Assembly: GCA_934725985.1 (NCBI GenBank)
Contig: CAKVCX010000001.1
Span: forward strand, 682,001 to 746,000
Direction: 5' to 3'
Origin: an uncultured Bacilli bacterium
GTDB lineage: Bacteria; Bacillota_I; Bacilli_A; RFN20; CAG-826
DNA length: 64,000 bases
This document shows, one piece after another, positions 8,531 to 21,078 of this stretch. The translations under genes were made by a program, and so were the position numbers. The notes beneath the pieces were generated by a model, which saw only the letters and a program-made list of their open reading frames with translations, was not told the origin of the DNA and made no database searches. Each line of letters begins with the position of its first letter. The stretch's first letter is position 1.

Positions 8531-9307
8531 ATGGCTTTTGCTTCTGTTCCAAACGGCAATAACATTAGAAACGAAGACAAAGTAAACGAATTTCTTCAAA
8601 ATAAAAGCAAGTCGATGGCTAAAGTCTACTTGTATATGGGAATTGGCTTGCTTGTAACTGCTTTGGTCTCGCTTGGGGTAGGCGCTTTATTTGCCGGTTT
8701 ATTTTCTAATTTTAGTAGAGTCGATACTGCCGATATAGCTGAGAACGCACTTGTTGCTTATATAGCTACGATGGTTATTAGCTTTATTGTTCTTCTAGTT
8801 GATGGAGTGGTAATTGCTAGAAGAGCGTATTCTTCTAAACGCTCTTTATGGGTACCTTACATCATATATGCCGTTACTATGGGGGTATTTCTATCTACTT
8901 TCCTTATTGCCGGCATTGATTTTTATACAATTGGTGAGGCTTTTGGAATTTCTGGATTAGCTTTCTTTGCTATGGCTTTTATTGGCTATAAGTCCAAAGC
9001 AAATTTAAATGTTTTGGGCATGGTTGCTAGCGGATTTTTATTTTGCTTGCTAATTGGATCTTTGTTTTGGGGAATTTTTTACCTAATAAGTCCAACATTG
9101 GTATATATATTTGATATTGTAACTTCTTTTGCAATCATGGCTTTTATCATGGTTATGGTTGCAGTCGATACTTACAATATAAAACGTATTCTTGCTAATG
9201 GTTGCGAAGGCAACGTTGTCTTATATTGTGCCTTTATCATGTATAGCGATTTTATTGCCGTCTTTATTAGGATTCTCTACTTGCTTTCTTCTTTAAAAGA
9301 TAAATAA
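8531..9307 (+). CDS. Bax inhibitor-1/YccA-family membrane protein
   Basis: This 258-residue protein has a polar N-terminal tail and about seven hydrophobic segments. The C-terminus shows the family pattern: an aspartate-containing VAVDTYNIKRI motif followed by ALILY-like YCAFIMYSDFIAVFIRILYLL. Members of the BI-1/YccA family act as membrane channels or as modulators of membrane proteases such as FtsH; the role here is unknown. ATG 8531 is 2 nt after the tpiA stop and has no clear Shine-Dalgarno, so translation probably depends on tpiA. A terminator follows. Confidence 0.8.
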   Translation: MAFASVPNGNNIRNEDKVNEFLQNKSKSMAKVYLYMGIGLLVTALVSLGVGALFAGLFSNFSRVDTADIAENALVAYIATMVISFIVLLVDGVVIARRAYSSKRSLWVPYIIYAVTMGVFLSTFLIAGIDFYTIGEAFGISGLAFFAMAFIGYKSKANLNVLGMVASGFLFCLLIGSLFWGIFYLISPTLVYIFDIVTSFAIMAFIMVMVAVDTYNIKRILANGCEGNVVLYCAFIMYSDFIAVFIRILYLLSSLKDK

Positions 9308-9327
9308 ATTTGAATTATCATCTATTT

Positions 9328-9353
9328 AGCCTCCTTTATTAGGGGGGCTTTTT
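9328..9353 (+). terminator. Rho-independent terminator
   Basis: The stem AGCCTCCT / AGGGGGGCT, with one G-T pair or bulge, is followed by five T. It ends the pgk-tpiA-BI-1 unit. Its T-run overlaps the possible -35 of the next gene. Confidence 0.85.
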
Positions 9354-9380
9354 GTTTCTTTTGTTTTTATAGTGTAAACT
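9352..9380 (+). promoter_or_regulatory. Promoter of the GT2 gene, leaderless spacing
   Basis: TTGTTT (9352-9357), a 17-nt spacer and TAAACT (9375-9380) lie so close to the gene that transcription would start at the ATG (9387). There is no Shine-Dalgarno. The promoter overlaps the T-run of the preceding terminator. Confidence 0.55.
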
Positions 9381-9386
9381 AGAATT

Positions 9387-10313
9387 ATGCCAAGACTGTC
9401 TTTTATAATCCCTGTTTATAATGCATCCTCCACTTTGCCTAGATTGGTAAGGACTTTGCTTGGCCAAGAAGAGACAGACTGCGAGTTTCTTTTTGGAGTT
9501 GAGCCTAGCGTAGATAATTCTCTTTTCTATTTGAAAGAGGAAGAAAAACGGGACAATAGAATAAAAGTGTTTGAAAATAAGACTCAATTAGGTCCTTTAA
9601 AGACAAGACTCTCCTTAATAAAAGAAGCAAAAGGCGATTTTATTGCGTTTGCGGATTCTGATGATTATCTTGATTGTTCTTTTTCTAAAAGAATGCTTTC
9701 TTATTTTGATAAGGGTGTCGATGCAGTTTGTTCATCTTTTTATATTGAAAGAAACGGCAAAAGGAAAAAAGACCCCTTTTCAATAAGGCGGATTAAAGAA
9801 TTATCCGGAAAAGAAGCTTGCAAAAAATTATTGATGGACACTTCTGTTAGGGGGTTCTTGTGGAATAAGATGTTCAGAAAGGAATTATTCTTTTCTTCCT
9901 CCTTACTTCTTCTTAAAGGTAAGGGGCCATTTGAAGACTCTCCTCTTGTGTATTCACTTTTTTCTAAATGTAAGAAAGTAATTCTTCTACCTTTTCCTTT
10001 ATATATATATGTAAAAGAAAGAGAGTCAATGACTTCTTCCTTATCTATATATAGAGCTAAAAGACATCTTGATTCCTTTGCCTTGATAAAATGGGGCTCG
10101 ACTCAGTTGGGTGAAGAATATAAAAAAGATTTTCTTTCTTCTTATTTTAGGATTAAAGCTAGCATAACCTATGATTTGTCTTTATGCAAAAAAGCGGGTT
10201 TAACAAAAGAAGAAAAAAATGAAATAAAAAGAAAACTAAAGCTTTTGAAAGAAAAAGAATTTTCTAGTCTTGTGGAATTTACCGATTCTATTTTTCCTCT
10301 TGAGCATATCTGA
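9387..10313 (+). CDS. Family 2 glycosyltransferase
   Basis: The protein has 308 residues. Its N-terminal GT-A fold begins LSFIIPVYNASSTLPRLVRTLL and carries the metal-binding DSDD in IAFADSDDYLD, both hallmarks of GT2 enzymes that use NDP-sugars. The C-terminal part is rich in Lys and Glu and has no clear membrane anchor. Donor and acceptor cannot be inferred; cell-envelope glycolipid or polysaccharide synthesis is typical. It appears monocistronic, between a terminator and the superoxide reductase promoter. The first transcribed base probably coincides with the start codon. Confidence 0.85.
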   Translation: MPRLSFIIPVYNASSTLPRLVRTLLGQEETDCEFLFGVEPSVDNSLFYLKEEEKRDNRIKVFENKTQLGPLKTRLSLIKEAKGDFIAFADSDDYLDCSFSKRMLSYFDKGVDAVCSSFYIERNGKRKKDPFSIRRIKELSGKEACKKLLMDTSVRGFLWNKMFRKELFFSSSLLLLKGKGPFEDSPLVYSLFSKCKKVILLPFPLYIYVKERESMTSSLSIYRAKRHLDSFALIKWGSTQLGEEYKKDFLSSYFRIKASITYDLSLCKKAGLTKEEKNEIKRKLKLLKEKEFSSLVEFTDSIFPLEHI

Positions 10314-10324
10314 AGAATTGTTCT

Positions 10325-10352
10325 TTGTTTTGCTTTAAAATATTAATATAAA
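10325..10352 (+). promoter_or_regulatory. Promoter of superoxide reductase gene
   Basis: TTGTTT (10325-10330), a 16-nt spacer and TATAAA (10347-10352) predict transcription starting near 10359. That is next to the first ATG (10361) and leaves little or none of the AAAGGA at 10354-10359 in the mRNA. Confidence 0.5.
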
Positions 10353-10369
10353 GAAAGGAAATGAAAATT

Positions 10370-10747
10370 ATGGCTAAGTTCTACATTTGTAAACATTGCA
10401 AAGCCCTCGTCTTAAAACTAAATGATCTAGGTCCTGCTCCTTCTTGCTGTGGGGAGGAAATGAAAGAATTGATTCCTAATACTACTGATGCTGCTTTTGA
10501 AAAACATATACCTTTTGTCAAGGAAGAGGGAAATAAAATTCATGTTGAAGTTGGAGAAGTGATTCATCCAATGCTAAAAGAACACTATATTGAATGGATT
10601 TATTTATTAACCGATAAAGGTGCGACGATTAAATATCTTCAACCAGGAGAAGAACCAAAAGCAGATTTTCTCTTAGCGGAAGGAGAAAAAGCTCTATCCA
10701 TTTATAGTTATTGCAATTTGCATGGCTTATGGAAAAAAGATTTCTAA
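10370..10747 (+). CDS. dfx: Desulfoferrodoxin-type superoxide reductase
   Basis: This 125-residue protein reduces superoxide to peroxide at a non-haem iron without making oxygen, a typical defence in anaerobes. The N-terminal desulforedoxin centre has its four cysteines (FYICKHC and CCGEEM). The catalytic iron site is intact: the histidine in FEKHIP, the histidines in VIHP and KEHYIEW, and the C-terminal YCNLHGLWK with the Cys and last His ligands. ATG 10370 (MAKFYIC) fits family N-termini and AAAGGA with a 10-nt gap; ATG 10361 would fit a leaderless mRNA. It implies a strictly or mostly anaerobic organism. Confidence 0.95.
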   Translation: MAKFYICKHCKALVLKLNDLGPAPSCCGEEMKELIPNTTDAAFEKHIPFVKEEGNKIHVEVGEVIHPMLKEHYIEWIYLLTDKGATIKYLQPGEEPKADFLLAEGEKALSIYSYCNLHGLWKKDF

Positions 10748-10768
10748 AATCTATTTATATGAATCAAT

Positions 10769-10792
10769 AAGACCCTAAATGGGTCTTTTTTT
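10769..10792 (+). terminator. Rho-independent terminator after dfx
   Basis: A perfect 7-bp stem AAGACCC / GGGTCTT with a 5-nt loop is followed by seven T. Confidence 0.93.
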
Positions 10793-10864
10793 AAATCTTA
10801 TTCGAAAAAAGTGTCGATAAAATAGCAACAATTTAATATTTTTCAAAATTTATTAAAAAAATAG

Positions 10865-10892
10865 TTGACTCATGATTATAAATGAGTAGAAT
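10865..10892 (+). promoter_or_regulatory. rRNA operon promoter P1
   Basis: TTGACT (10865-10870), a 16-nt spacer and TAGAAT (10887-10892). The predicted start, about 10899, falls at the first base of a hairpin: GTTCG(C)AACTTG pairs with CAAGTTCGAAC across 10900-10931, with one bulged C. Confidence 0.7.
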
Positions 10893-11009
10893 TATCCACG
10901 TTCGCAACTTGAGGGATAAACAAGTTCGAACCTCGAAAAGTCTCGATATTATGGATGAAAATCGATAAGTCGATAAAAAAAGGAATTTGAAAAAAATTAA
11001 AAAAAATCC

Positions 11010-11038
11010 TTGACTTGGTAAAGAGAAAGTAATAAATT
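11010..11038 (+). promoter_or_regulatory. rRNA operon promoter P2
   Basis: TTGACT (11010-11015), a 17-nt spacer and TAAATT (11033-11038). The predicted start near 11045 again opens a hairpin: AGCACAC (11044-11050) pairs with GTGTGCT (11083-11089) around an inner TCAGG/CCTGA stem. Confidence 0.75.
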
Positions 11039-11101
11039 ATCCAAGCACACAAAATCAGGGAGACCTGAACGGATAGAGCCCGGTGTGCTAACTGATCTTT
11101 G

Positions 11102-11115
11102 AAAACTAGACAGAT
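11102..11115 (+). other. 5' arm of 16S rRNA processing stem
   Basis: AAAACTAGACAGAT pairs with ATCTGTTTAGTTTT at 12817-12830 (one G-T pair), enclosing the 16S gene. Such stems are cut by RNase III to release pre-16S; rnc is in this window. Confidence 0.65.
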
Positions 11116-11195
11116 TGACAACAAACACTTAACGTCGATTCTTTTGAATCAAAAAACAAAACCAGATAATTAAATTGAACTAGATCAAATTATAT

Positions 11196-12715
<1,520 letters not shown>

Positions 12716-13012
12716 AAGGAGAAAGTTGTTTGACTCATAGCGAGTTCAAACAGTACATTATTTATTTACCTACTCGATTTAGTCGCAAAATTTGGTTTGT
12801 TTGTTAAGAGTTGGTCATCTGTTTAGTTTTGAGAGATTAGATTCTCTCAGCTCTTTGTTCTTTGAAAACCGGATATTACATAACATGTTCTTTCTGTTGT
12901 TGTTGCGAGAAGAGACTGGTTTTACCAAGTTTTAATCACAAGGACAATTAAATGAAGATCAAAAAATAAGATCGAAACAAGACACAATTACTTTAAAAGC
13001 CGATTTAACTTA
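12716..13012 (+). other. 16S-23S internal transcribed spacer
   Basis: This spacer of about 297 bp carries no tRNA gene. It contains the 3' arm of the 16S processing stem (12817-12830), a boxA-like CTCTTTGTTCTTTGAAAACC segment and the 5' arm of the 23S stem. Confidence 0.85.
12857..12893 (+). other. 5' arm of 23S rRNA processing stem
   Basis: GTTCTTTGAAAACCGGATAT pairs with the segment at 15982-16001, and ACATGTTCTT (12884-12893) pairs with AAGAACATGT (15962-15971). Together they form a long interrupted helix flanking 23S, the usual RNase III or Mini-III substrate. Confidence 0.7.
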
Positions 13013-15898
<2,886 letters not shown>

Positions 15899-15961
15899 TC
15901 ACTAATTCTATATTAATAGATGAGTAAGCTAAGTCAGGCGCAAAAGTAAATTGCAATTGCG

Positions 15962-16001
15962 AAGAACATGTAATGAATTTAATATCTGGTTTTCAAGGAA
16001 C
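15962..16001 (+). other. 3' arm of 23S rRNA processing stem
   Basis: This segment is complementary to 12857-12893; see that entry. It lies in the 23S-5S spacer. Confidence 0.7.
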
Positions 16002-16021
16002 ATTGAGTCAAGTCTAGAAAA

Positions 16022-16136
16022 AGTCTGGTGGCGATGGCGCGGTGGTCACACCTGTTCCCATCCCGAACACAGAAGTTAAGCACCGCAGTGGCGATTGTAG
16101 CTGGGCAACTGGCAAGAGTAGCGCGCTGCCGGGCTT
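16022..16136 (+). rRNA. rrf: 5S ribosomal RNA
   Basis: The conserved core CCCATCCCGAACACAGAAGT and the closing helix (GTCTGGTGGC with GCTGCCGGGC) are present. A run of T follows the 3' strand at once, so the terminal helix may double as the operon terminator. No tRNA genes follow. Ends are accurate to a few bases. Confidence 0.93.
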
Positions 16137-16262
16137 TTTCTTTTATAGGGAATTTTAAAGAATCCATCATATATTTATGGGTATTCTCTTAAATGCTTTT
16201 AAGTGAGATAATATACTGGACTTCTTTAGAAGTAGCTAGTTTAAATTTGTAATTAAATATTT

Positions 16263-16622
16263 ATGAGCATTAATCAGAAAACGCCTTATGGCGGTATAGA
16301 CATATCAATGGAAGCTATTGCTTCAGTGGCTGGGAAAGCGGCTAGCGAATGCTATGGAGTAGTTGGGCTTGCTTCAAAGAATTCGCTTCGGGATAACATT
16401 AGCGAACTTTTGCGTGTCGAAGATTATGTTCAAGGCGTTTACGCCAAAAAAACAAAAAAAGGGTATCAAGTCGACGTTTACCTTTATTTAGCTTACGGGG
16501 TCAAACTTAATGAGATTCTTTCCGAAGTTCAAAAGAAAGTAAAATATGTTCTTGAGAAAACGTTTGAAATCAAATTCGAGAGTGTCAACGTTTTCGTTCA
16601 AGATATAAAAGAGATCCAATAA
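16263..16622 (+). CDS. Asp23/Gls24 family protein (YloU-like)
   Basis: The protein has 119 residues and the Asp23/Gls24 pattern: GGIDISMEAIASVAGKAASECYGVVGLAS at the N-terminus, then VDVYLYLAYGVKLNEILSEVQKKVKYVLE and VNVFVQDI. Asp23 proteins are envelope-associated and linked to stress or cell-wall homeostasis. It sits directly before fakA, as yloU before yloV in B. subtilis, and its stop overlaps the fakA start (TAATG). The ATG has no Shine-Dalgarno. A TATACT at 16212-16217 may be the promoter, about 45 nt upstream. Confidence 0.9.
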   Translation: MSINQKTPYGGIDISMEAIASVAGKAASECYGVVGLASKNSLRDNISELLRVEDYVQGVYAKKTKKGYQVDVYLYLAYGVKLNEILSEVQKKVKYVLEKTFEIKFESVNVFVQDIKEIQ

Positions 16623-18310
16623 TGAAACTAATAGACGCTACAACATTAAAGGAAATGTATATTTCCGCTTCAAACAATTTATATAACCACTATCCTGAAA
16701 TCGATCAGCTTAATGTCTTTCCTGTTCCTGATGGCGATACTGGTATGAATATGAATTTAACCGTAACTTCCGGGGCAAAAGAAATCCAAAATAAGGAATA
16801 TGATGATATTTATGAAGTGGCATCCAATTTCTCTCGTGGCTTATTAATGGGGGCTAGAGGCAATTCTGGTGTTATTACTTCTCAAATATTCCGTGGCTTT
16901 GCTAATGGAGTTCAAGGTAAGAAAGCTTTGAATGCCGTTGATTTATCAAAGGCATTCGTTTCGGCTAAAGAAGTTGCTTACAAAGCCGTTATGAAACCTG
17001 TCGAAGGCACTATTTTGACAGTTATTAGGGAATCTAGTTTGGCTTTAAAAGAACACGTAAGGCCAAACATGTCGATTGAAGATGCTTTAGAATATTTAGT
17101 TAAAGAAGCGAAAAGATCGTTGGATCATACACCTGAACTATTGCCTGTTTTAAAAGAGGTTGGTGTTGTTGATTCCGGTGGGGCGGGTTTAGTTAAGATT
17201 TTAGAAGGCATGTGCAGTGCCGTTAAAGGCAATGTTATCGTTAGGAATGCCGATGTTTCTTCTAGTGAAGAAAGCGTTTCTCCTTATGCCGGAGCCAAAT
17301 TAAGCGAAGGGGAAGAAGGATATGGATATTGTACCCAGTTTATTCTTCGTTTGGCCAAAGAAGGGGAAGGAAAGAAAAATTTCGTTGAGAAAAATTTCAT
17401 AAAGTTTTTATCTGCCCATGGAAAATCAGTTGTAACCGTTAAAGACGATGACATTGTAAAAGTGCATGTCCATACCCTTACTCCAGGAAATATGCTTAAT
17501 TACGCACAGCAATTCGGTGAGTTCGTCACAATTACGATTGAGAATATGTCTGAAGAACACAGGAACATAGAACAAGGACATAAAGCTACTGATTACAATT
17601 TGAATCATAAAGAAGAGAATAAAGTGCAGAATGAGCCCAAGAAGGATATGGGCTTGATATGCGTTTCTTCCGGCGCGGGTCTAGATGAAATGTTTAAAGA
17701 GCTTGGGGCTGACGTGATAGTCTCGGGGGGTCAAACAATGAACCCTTCTACCGAGGATTTTGTTAATGCGATAAAAAAAGTAAATGCCAAGCATGTAATC
17801 TTGCTTCCTAATAATTCCAATATAGTTATGGCGGCTTCCCAAGCTTGCGACGTTATGGAAGGTAGCGATGTTTCGGCTATGGTAGTTCCTTCTAAAACCA
17901 TCCTTCAAGGTATGAGTTCTGCCATGATGTATAATCCAGATGGGGAATTCATGGATGTCTATGGAGAAATGAAAGACGCTTTAAAAAACGTTAAATCTGG
18001 TTCTGTTACCTATTCTATAAAAGACACCGACATAGACGGAGTTCATATAACCAAGGGCTTTTATATGTCCATGAAAGATAAAAACATTGTTTCTTGTGTT
18101 AAAGATAAGCTTGAAGCCCTTTATGATTTGATAGATTCTTTAATAAAAAACGATTCGTCAATTCTAACCGTTATTCTTGGAGAAGATATAAGCAAAGAAG
18201 AAGAAACCAAGATTAACGATACTTTAATGGACAAATATGGCAGCGATATAGATATTGATATAAAACGTGGCGATCAGCCTGTTTATTCTTTCCTTGTTGG
18301 AGTTGAATAA
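16622..18310 (+). CDS. fakA: Fatty acid kinase catalytic subunit FakA (DAK2/DegV-like)
   Basis: FakA phosphorylates exogenous fatty acids held by a FakB (DegV) partner, feeding them into phospholipid synthesis. The 562-residue length matches. The N-terminal DhaL kinase domain has the metal/ATP-binding NVFPVPDGDTGMNMN and LLMGARGNSGVITSQIFRG. The middle and C-terminal regions (YCTQFIL, VHVHTLTPGNML, CVSSGAGL) match the rest of FakA/YloV. It follows asp23 with a 1-nt overlap. In B. subtilis plsX and fab genes lie a little downstream; here they are missing, which fits reliance on host fatty acids, although such genes may be elsewhere. Confidence 0.93.
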   Translation: MKLIDATTLKEMYISASNNLYNHYPEIDQLNVFPVPDGDTGMNMNLTVTSGAKEIQNKEYDDIYEVASNFSRGLLMGARGNSGVITSQIFRGFANGVQGKKALNAVDLSKAFVSAKEVAYKAVMKPVEGTILTVIRESSLALKEHVRPNMSIEDALEYLVKEAKRSLDHTPELLPVLKEVGVVDSGGAGLVKILEGMCSAVKGNVIVRNADVSSSEESVSPYAGAKLSEGEEGYGYCTQFILRLAKEGEGKKNFVEKNFIKFLSAHGKSVVTVKDDDIVKVHVHTLTPGNMLNYAQQFGEFVTITIENMSEEHRNIEQGHKATDYNLNHKEENKVQNEPKKDMGLICVSSGAGLDEMFKELGADVIVSGGQTMNPSTEDFVNAIKKVNAKHVILLPNNSNIVMAASQACDVMEGSDVSAMVVPSKTILQGMSSAMMYNPDGEFMDVYGEMKDALKNVKSGSVTYSIKDTDIDGVHITKGFYMSMKDKNIVSCVKDKLEALYDLIDSLIKNDSSILTVILGEDISKEEETKINDTLMDKYGSDIDIDIKRGDQPVYSFLVGVE

Positions 18311-18347
18311 ATCTATCGTTTAGTCTACTAGCTATATAAAAGTATAG

Positions 18348-18353
18348 TAAAAT
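18348..18353 (+). promoter_or_regulatory. Leaderless -10 box of recG
   Basis: TAAAAT ends 6 nt before the recG ATG, with no Shine-Dalgarno. An overlapping TATAGT at 18343-18348 is an alternative. No good -35 is visible. Confidence 0.45.
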
Positions 18354-18359
18354 ACTTTC

Positions 18360-20351
18360 ATGAAGCTTGTTACTTCGCCTAAACTTAATTCTTTATTAAT
18401 GGACATGGGGATTCATTCCTATTATGGAGTGATTTGCCATATGCCTAGAAAATATGAATCTTTTTTTCCTAGTTCTAAACAAGCCTTATTAAATTTAAAA
18501 GACAAAGATAGAGTTTGTTTAGAAGGAAATCTAATAGGCAATATAAAAACGGTTAGGTTTTCGTCCTCTTCGAATTCGAGATTTTATTTTCATAATGATC
18601 TAGACGAAGAAGATTATGAAATTTTAGCCTGGAATAGGCCTTATTTAAGCAAAGAATTATTTAATGATGGCAAATTGACCCTAAATTGTATTTATGACCA
18701 GTCTAGGCATGTAATGAATTTATTGACATTTAAAAAGACTTCTTCTTTATCAAGTCGTCTTTTGCCTTTATATTCCTTGCCTTCTTCTTATCCAGAATAT
18801 TCATTTCGAAGTCTAGTGAAAAAAGCCTTAAACGAATTATCTGGTTCAATTTATGATCGAATTCCTACTTTGTTTAGGAATAAATATAAGCTTATATCTA
18901 GGGAAGAAGCATTTAATAATGTTCATTTTCCTTCTTCTTTAGAAGACATTAGGCAAGGGATGCGGACATTAAAGTATGAGGAAGCCTTAACTTTTTCTTT
19001 GCATAATGTCTTGATAAGAGAAGAAAATGCTTTGTTAAGGAAAGAAAGGAATAATGCAATTTCTAAACAGAAATTGGATGATTTTATTATTTCTTTACCA
19101 TATTCCTTAACCGAAGATCAAACTAAAGTTGTTAATGAGATACTTTCGGATATGACTTCTCCTAAATTAATGTATAGATTATTGCAAGGGGATGTCGGCA
19201 CGGGAAAAACATTAGTAGCCTTGATAGTAACCTATGCAAATTATTTAAGGGGTGAGCAAACTGCCTTAATGGCTCCGACTTCTTCTTTGGCTAAGCAACA
19301 TTATGATTATTTTTCCTCTTTTTTATCCAAAATGGGAATAAAAGTTACTTTATTGGTTGGATCTATGGGCAAGAAAGAGAAAGAAGACGCTTTAGAAGAA
19401 ATAAAAAATGGTAATTCTAATGTTGTCATCGGGACTCATGCCTTGTTTTCTAAAGACGTTTTTTATTCAAATTTAGGTTTGGTTTTGATTGATGAACAAC
19501 ATAAATTCGGGGTTAATCAAAGAACTACATTGGCAAATAAAGGAAACAATGCGGATTTATTGTTAATGTCAGCTACCCCAATTCCAAGAACTTTATCCTT
19601 GACTCTATATGGCGATTTAGATGTCTCTACTTTGAATAATTTCCCTTTTAAAAAAAGAGATGTAAAGACAGTAATAGTCGAAGAAAGGTCTAAAAAGATA
19701 TTATCTGGTTTAAGTTATTGCCTAGAAAATAAGAAAAAAGCTTATGTCATTTCTCCTCAAATAGAAAAAGGGGAAGGCAATTCTAGTTGCCTAGAAGTTT
19801 ATAAAAAGATAGAAAAAAGATTTCCAGGCCTAGTAAGCCTATGCCATGGAAAAATGAACGAAGAGGAAAAAGAAGAAGCCTTAAATGAATTCAAAAGTGG
19901 TAAGAAGCCTATTTTGGTAGCCACTTCTATTGTAGAAGTTGGCATCGACGTAAAAGATGCAAATTTAATGATAGTTTTTTCTCCAACTAGCTTTTCTCTT
20001 TCCTCTCTTCATCAATTAAGAGGCAGGATAGGAAGGGATGGAGAAAAAAGTTATTGCCTTTTAGCAAGCGATAAAGGATTAGAGGCAGATAAGTTAAAGG
20101 TTTTAATCGAAAGCAATGATGGGTTTAAAATCGCCGAAGAAGACCTTCGCTTAAGGGGTCCAGGGACTTTAGCTGGAGTGAAGCAAAGCGGATTGCCAAA
20201 TTTTAACTTTGTTGATTTGTCTTCCGATTTGATGATGTTTGCTAAAGCTAGGGAAGATGCATCCTATATTTTTGCCCATAAAGAAGAAAAACAATTTAAT
20301 TTCATTCTTTTTAATGCAAAAAAAGAGGTTGAAGGCGTAAGCCTTGCTTAA
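18360..20351 (+). CDS. recG: ATP-dependent DNA helicase RecG
   Basis: RecG remodels stalled forks and branched DNA. The protein (663 residues, near the usual 670-690) has an N-terminal wedge/OB region and a superfamily-2 helicase core. Walker A is GDVGTGKT (about residue 280), the DEXH box is DEQHKFG, motif III is LMSATPIPRT and motif VI is QLRGRIGRDG; ATSIVEVGIDVKDA is also present. The start at 18360 has no Shine-Dalgarno but lies 6 nt from a -10 box. Its 3' end carries the rnc promoter. Confidence 0.96.
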   Translation: MKLVTSPKLNSLLMDMGIHSYYGVICHMPRKYESFFPSSKQALLNLKDKDRVCLEGNLIGNIKTVRFSSSSNSRFYFHNDLDEEDYEILAWNRPYLSKELFNDGKLTLNCIYDQSRHVMNLLTFKKTSSLSSRLLPLYSLPSSYPEYSFRSLVKKALNELSGSIYDRIPTLFRNKYKLISREEAFNNVHFPSSLEDIRQGMRTLKYEEALTFSLHNVLIREENALLRKERNNAISKQKLDDFIISLPYSLTEDQTKVVNEILSDMTSPKLMYRLLQGDVGTGKTLVALIVTYANYLRGEQTALMAPTSSLAKQHYDYFSSFLSKMGIKVTLLVGSMGKKEKEDALEEIKNGNSNVVIGTHALFSKDVFYSNLGLVLIDEQHKFGVNQRTTLANKGNNADLLLMSATPIPRTLSLTLYGDLDVSTLNNFPFKKRDVKTVIVEERSKKILSGLSYCLENKKKAYVISPQIEKGEGNSSCLEVYKKIEKRFPGLVSLCHGKMNEEEKEEALNEFKSGKKPILVATSIVEVGIDVKDANLMIVFSPTSFSLSSLHQLRGRIGRDGEKSYCLLASDKGLEADKLKVLIESNDGFKIAEEDLRLRGPGTLAGVKQSGLPNFNFVDLSSDLMMFAKAREDASYIFAHKEEKQFNFILFNAKKEVEGVSLA

Positions 20352-20366
20352 AAAAGAAAAGAAAGT

Positions 20367-20375
20367 TGGTATACT
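20367..20375 (+). promoter_or_regulatory. Extended -10 promoter of rnc, leaderless spacing
   Basis: TGG-TATACT, the same extended -10 as in front of pgk, ends 7 nt before the ATG at 20383. No Shine-Dalgarno precedes that ATG. Confidence 0.6.
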
Positions 20376-20382
20376 TTATCTT

Positions 20383-21075
20383 ATGAGTAGTGAATTCATG
20401 CCTTTATATAGAAAATTCGGCATATTGCCAAAAAATGAAGAGCTTTATAAGCTTGCCTTTACCCATTCTTCCTATAATGGGATGGCAGGTACGCGTCATC
20501 AAGATTATGAACGTTTGGAATTCTTAGGCGATTCGGTAATCGGGATGGTTGTTTCCGATTTGTGTTATTCCCTTCATCCTAATATGGAACAAGGGCAATT
20601 AAGCGTTTTAAAAGCCCAATTCATTAGATCGAGTTCAGAAGCCGAATACTGTAAAAAATTAGGCTTAAATGAATATATTAAAGTCGGGGCTAGTTTCAGC
20701 AAGGAAGCAAAAAACAATACTTCTTTATTAGAAGACGTCTTTGAATCTTTTGTCGGGGCCATTTATTTAGATCAAGGAATAAATTTTGCTCTAAATTTTG
20801 TCAGGAAAGTCTTTTATGAAGATGTTGCCAAAGCCCAAATAAATTACGCGATTAATCCTAAATCTTATCTACAAGAAGCTATGCAAGCCGACAATAAGGA
20901 GTCTGTTACTTACAAAATTATAGAAGAAAGAGGAAACGCGAGTGAGAAAGTGTTCTTAGCCGGCGTTTATTTTGAAGGTAGAGAAATAGGCAGAGGAGAA
21001 GGCCATAATAAAAAAATGGCCGAAACCGAAGCGGCAAAAGATGCTTTATCAAGAATGTCATTACCGGAGCAATAA
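20383..21075 (+). CDS. rnc: Ribonuclease III
   Basis: RNase III cleaves double-stranded RNA, including the rRNA stems seen here at 11102/12817 and 12857/15962. The 230-residue protein carries the signature ERLEFLGDSVIGMVVSD, the second catalytic segment LLEDVFESFVGAIYLD, and a C-terminal double-stranded RNA-binding domain (NPKSYLQEAMQ ... KMAETEAAKDAL). ATG 20383 is preferred because an extended -10 lies 7 nt upstream; the longer frame from 20344 starts inside recG. In B. subtilis the rnc-smc-ftsY order holds; here ftsY follows 3 nt later with no smc. Confidence 0.96.
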   Translation: MSSEFMPLYRKFGILPKNEELYKLAFTHSSYNGMAGTRHQDYERLEFLGDSVIGMVVSDLCYSLHPNMEQGQLSVLKAQFIRSSSEAEYCKKLGLNEYIKVGASFSKEAKNNTSLLEDVFESFVGAIYLDQGINFALNFVRKVFYEDVAKAQINYAINPKSYLQEAMQADNKESVTYKIIEERGNASEKVFLAGVYFEGREIGRGEGHNKKMAETEAAKDALSRMSLPEQ

Positions 21076-21078
21076 TAT

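Larger units (their letters stand above)
10793..11195 (+). other. rRNA promoter and leader region without protein genes
   Basis: This roughly 400-bp AT-rich stretch holds two tandem promoters, two 5' hairpins and a boxA-like segment (TGATCTTTGAAAAC, about 11093-11106). It also holds the 5' arm of the 16S processing stem. I see no convincing ORF; the minus-strand frame at 10876-11124 lacks any recognisable domain and covers the promoters. Confidence 0.75.

Noticed and set aside
10876..11124. Minus-strand frame in the rRNA leader
   Set aside because: It covers both rRNA promoters and has no recognisable domain or start signal.
12716..13012. Spacer tRNA genes (Ile/Ala) in the rRNA operon
   Set aside because: No cloverleaf-like sequence or T-loop motif is present in the spacer.
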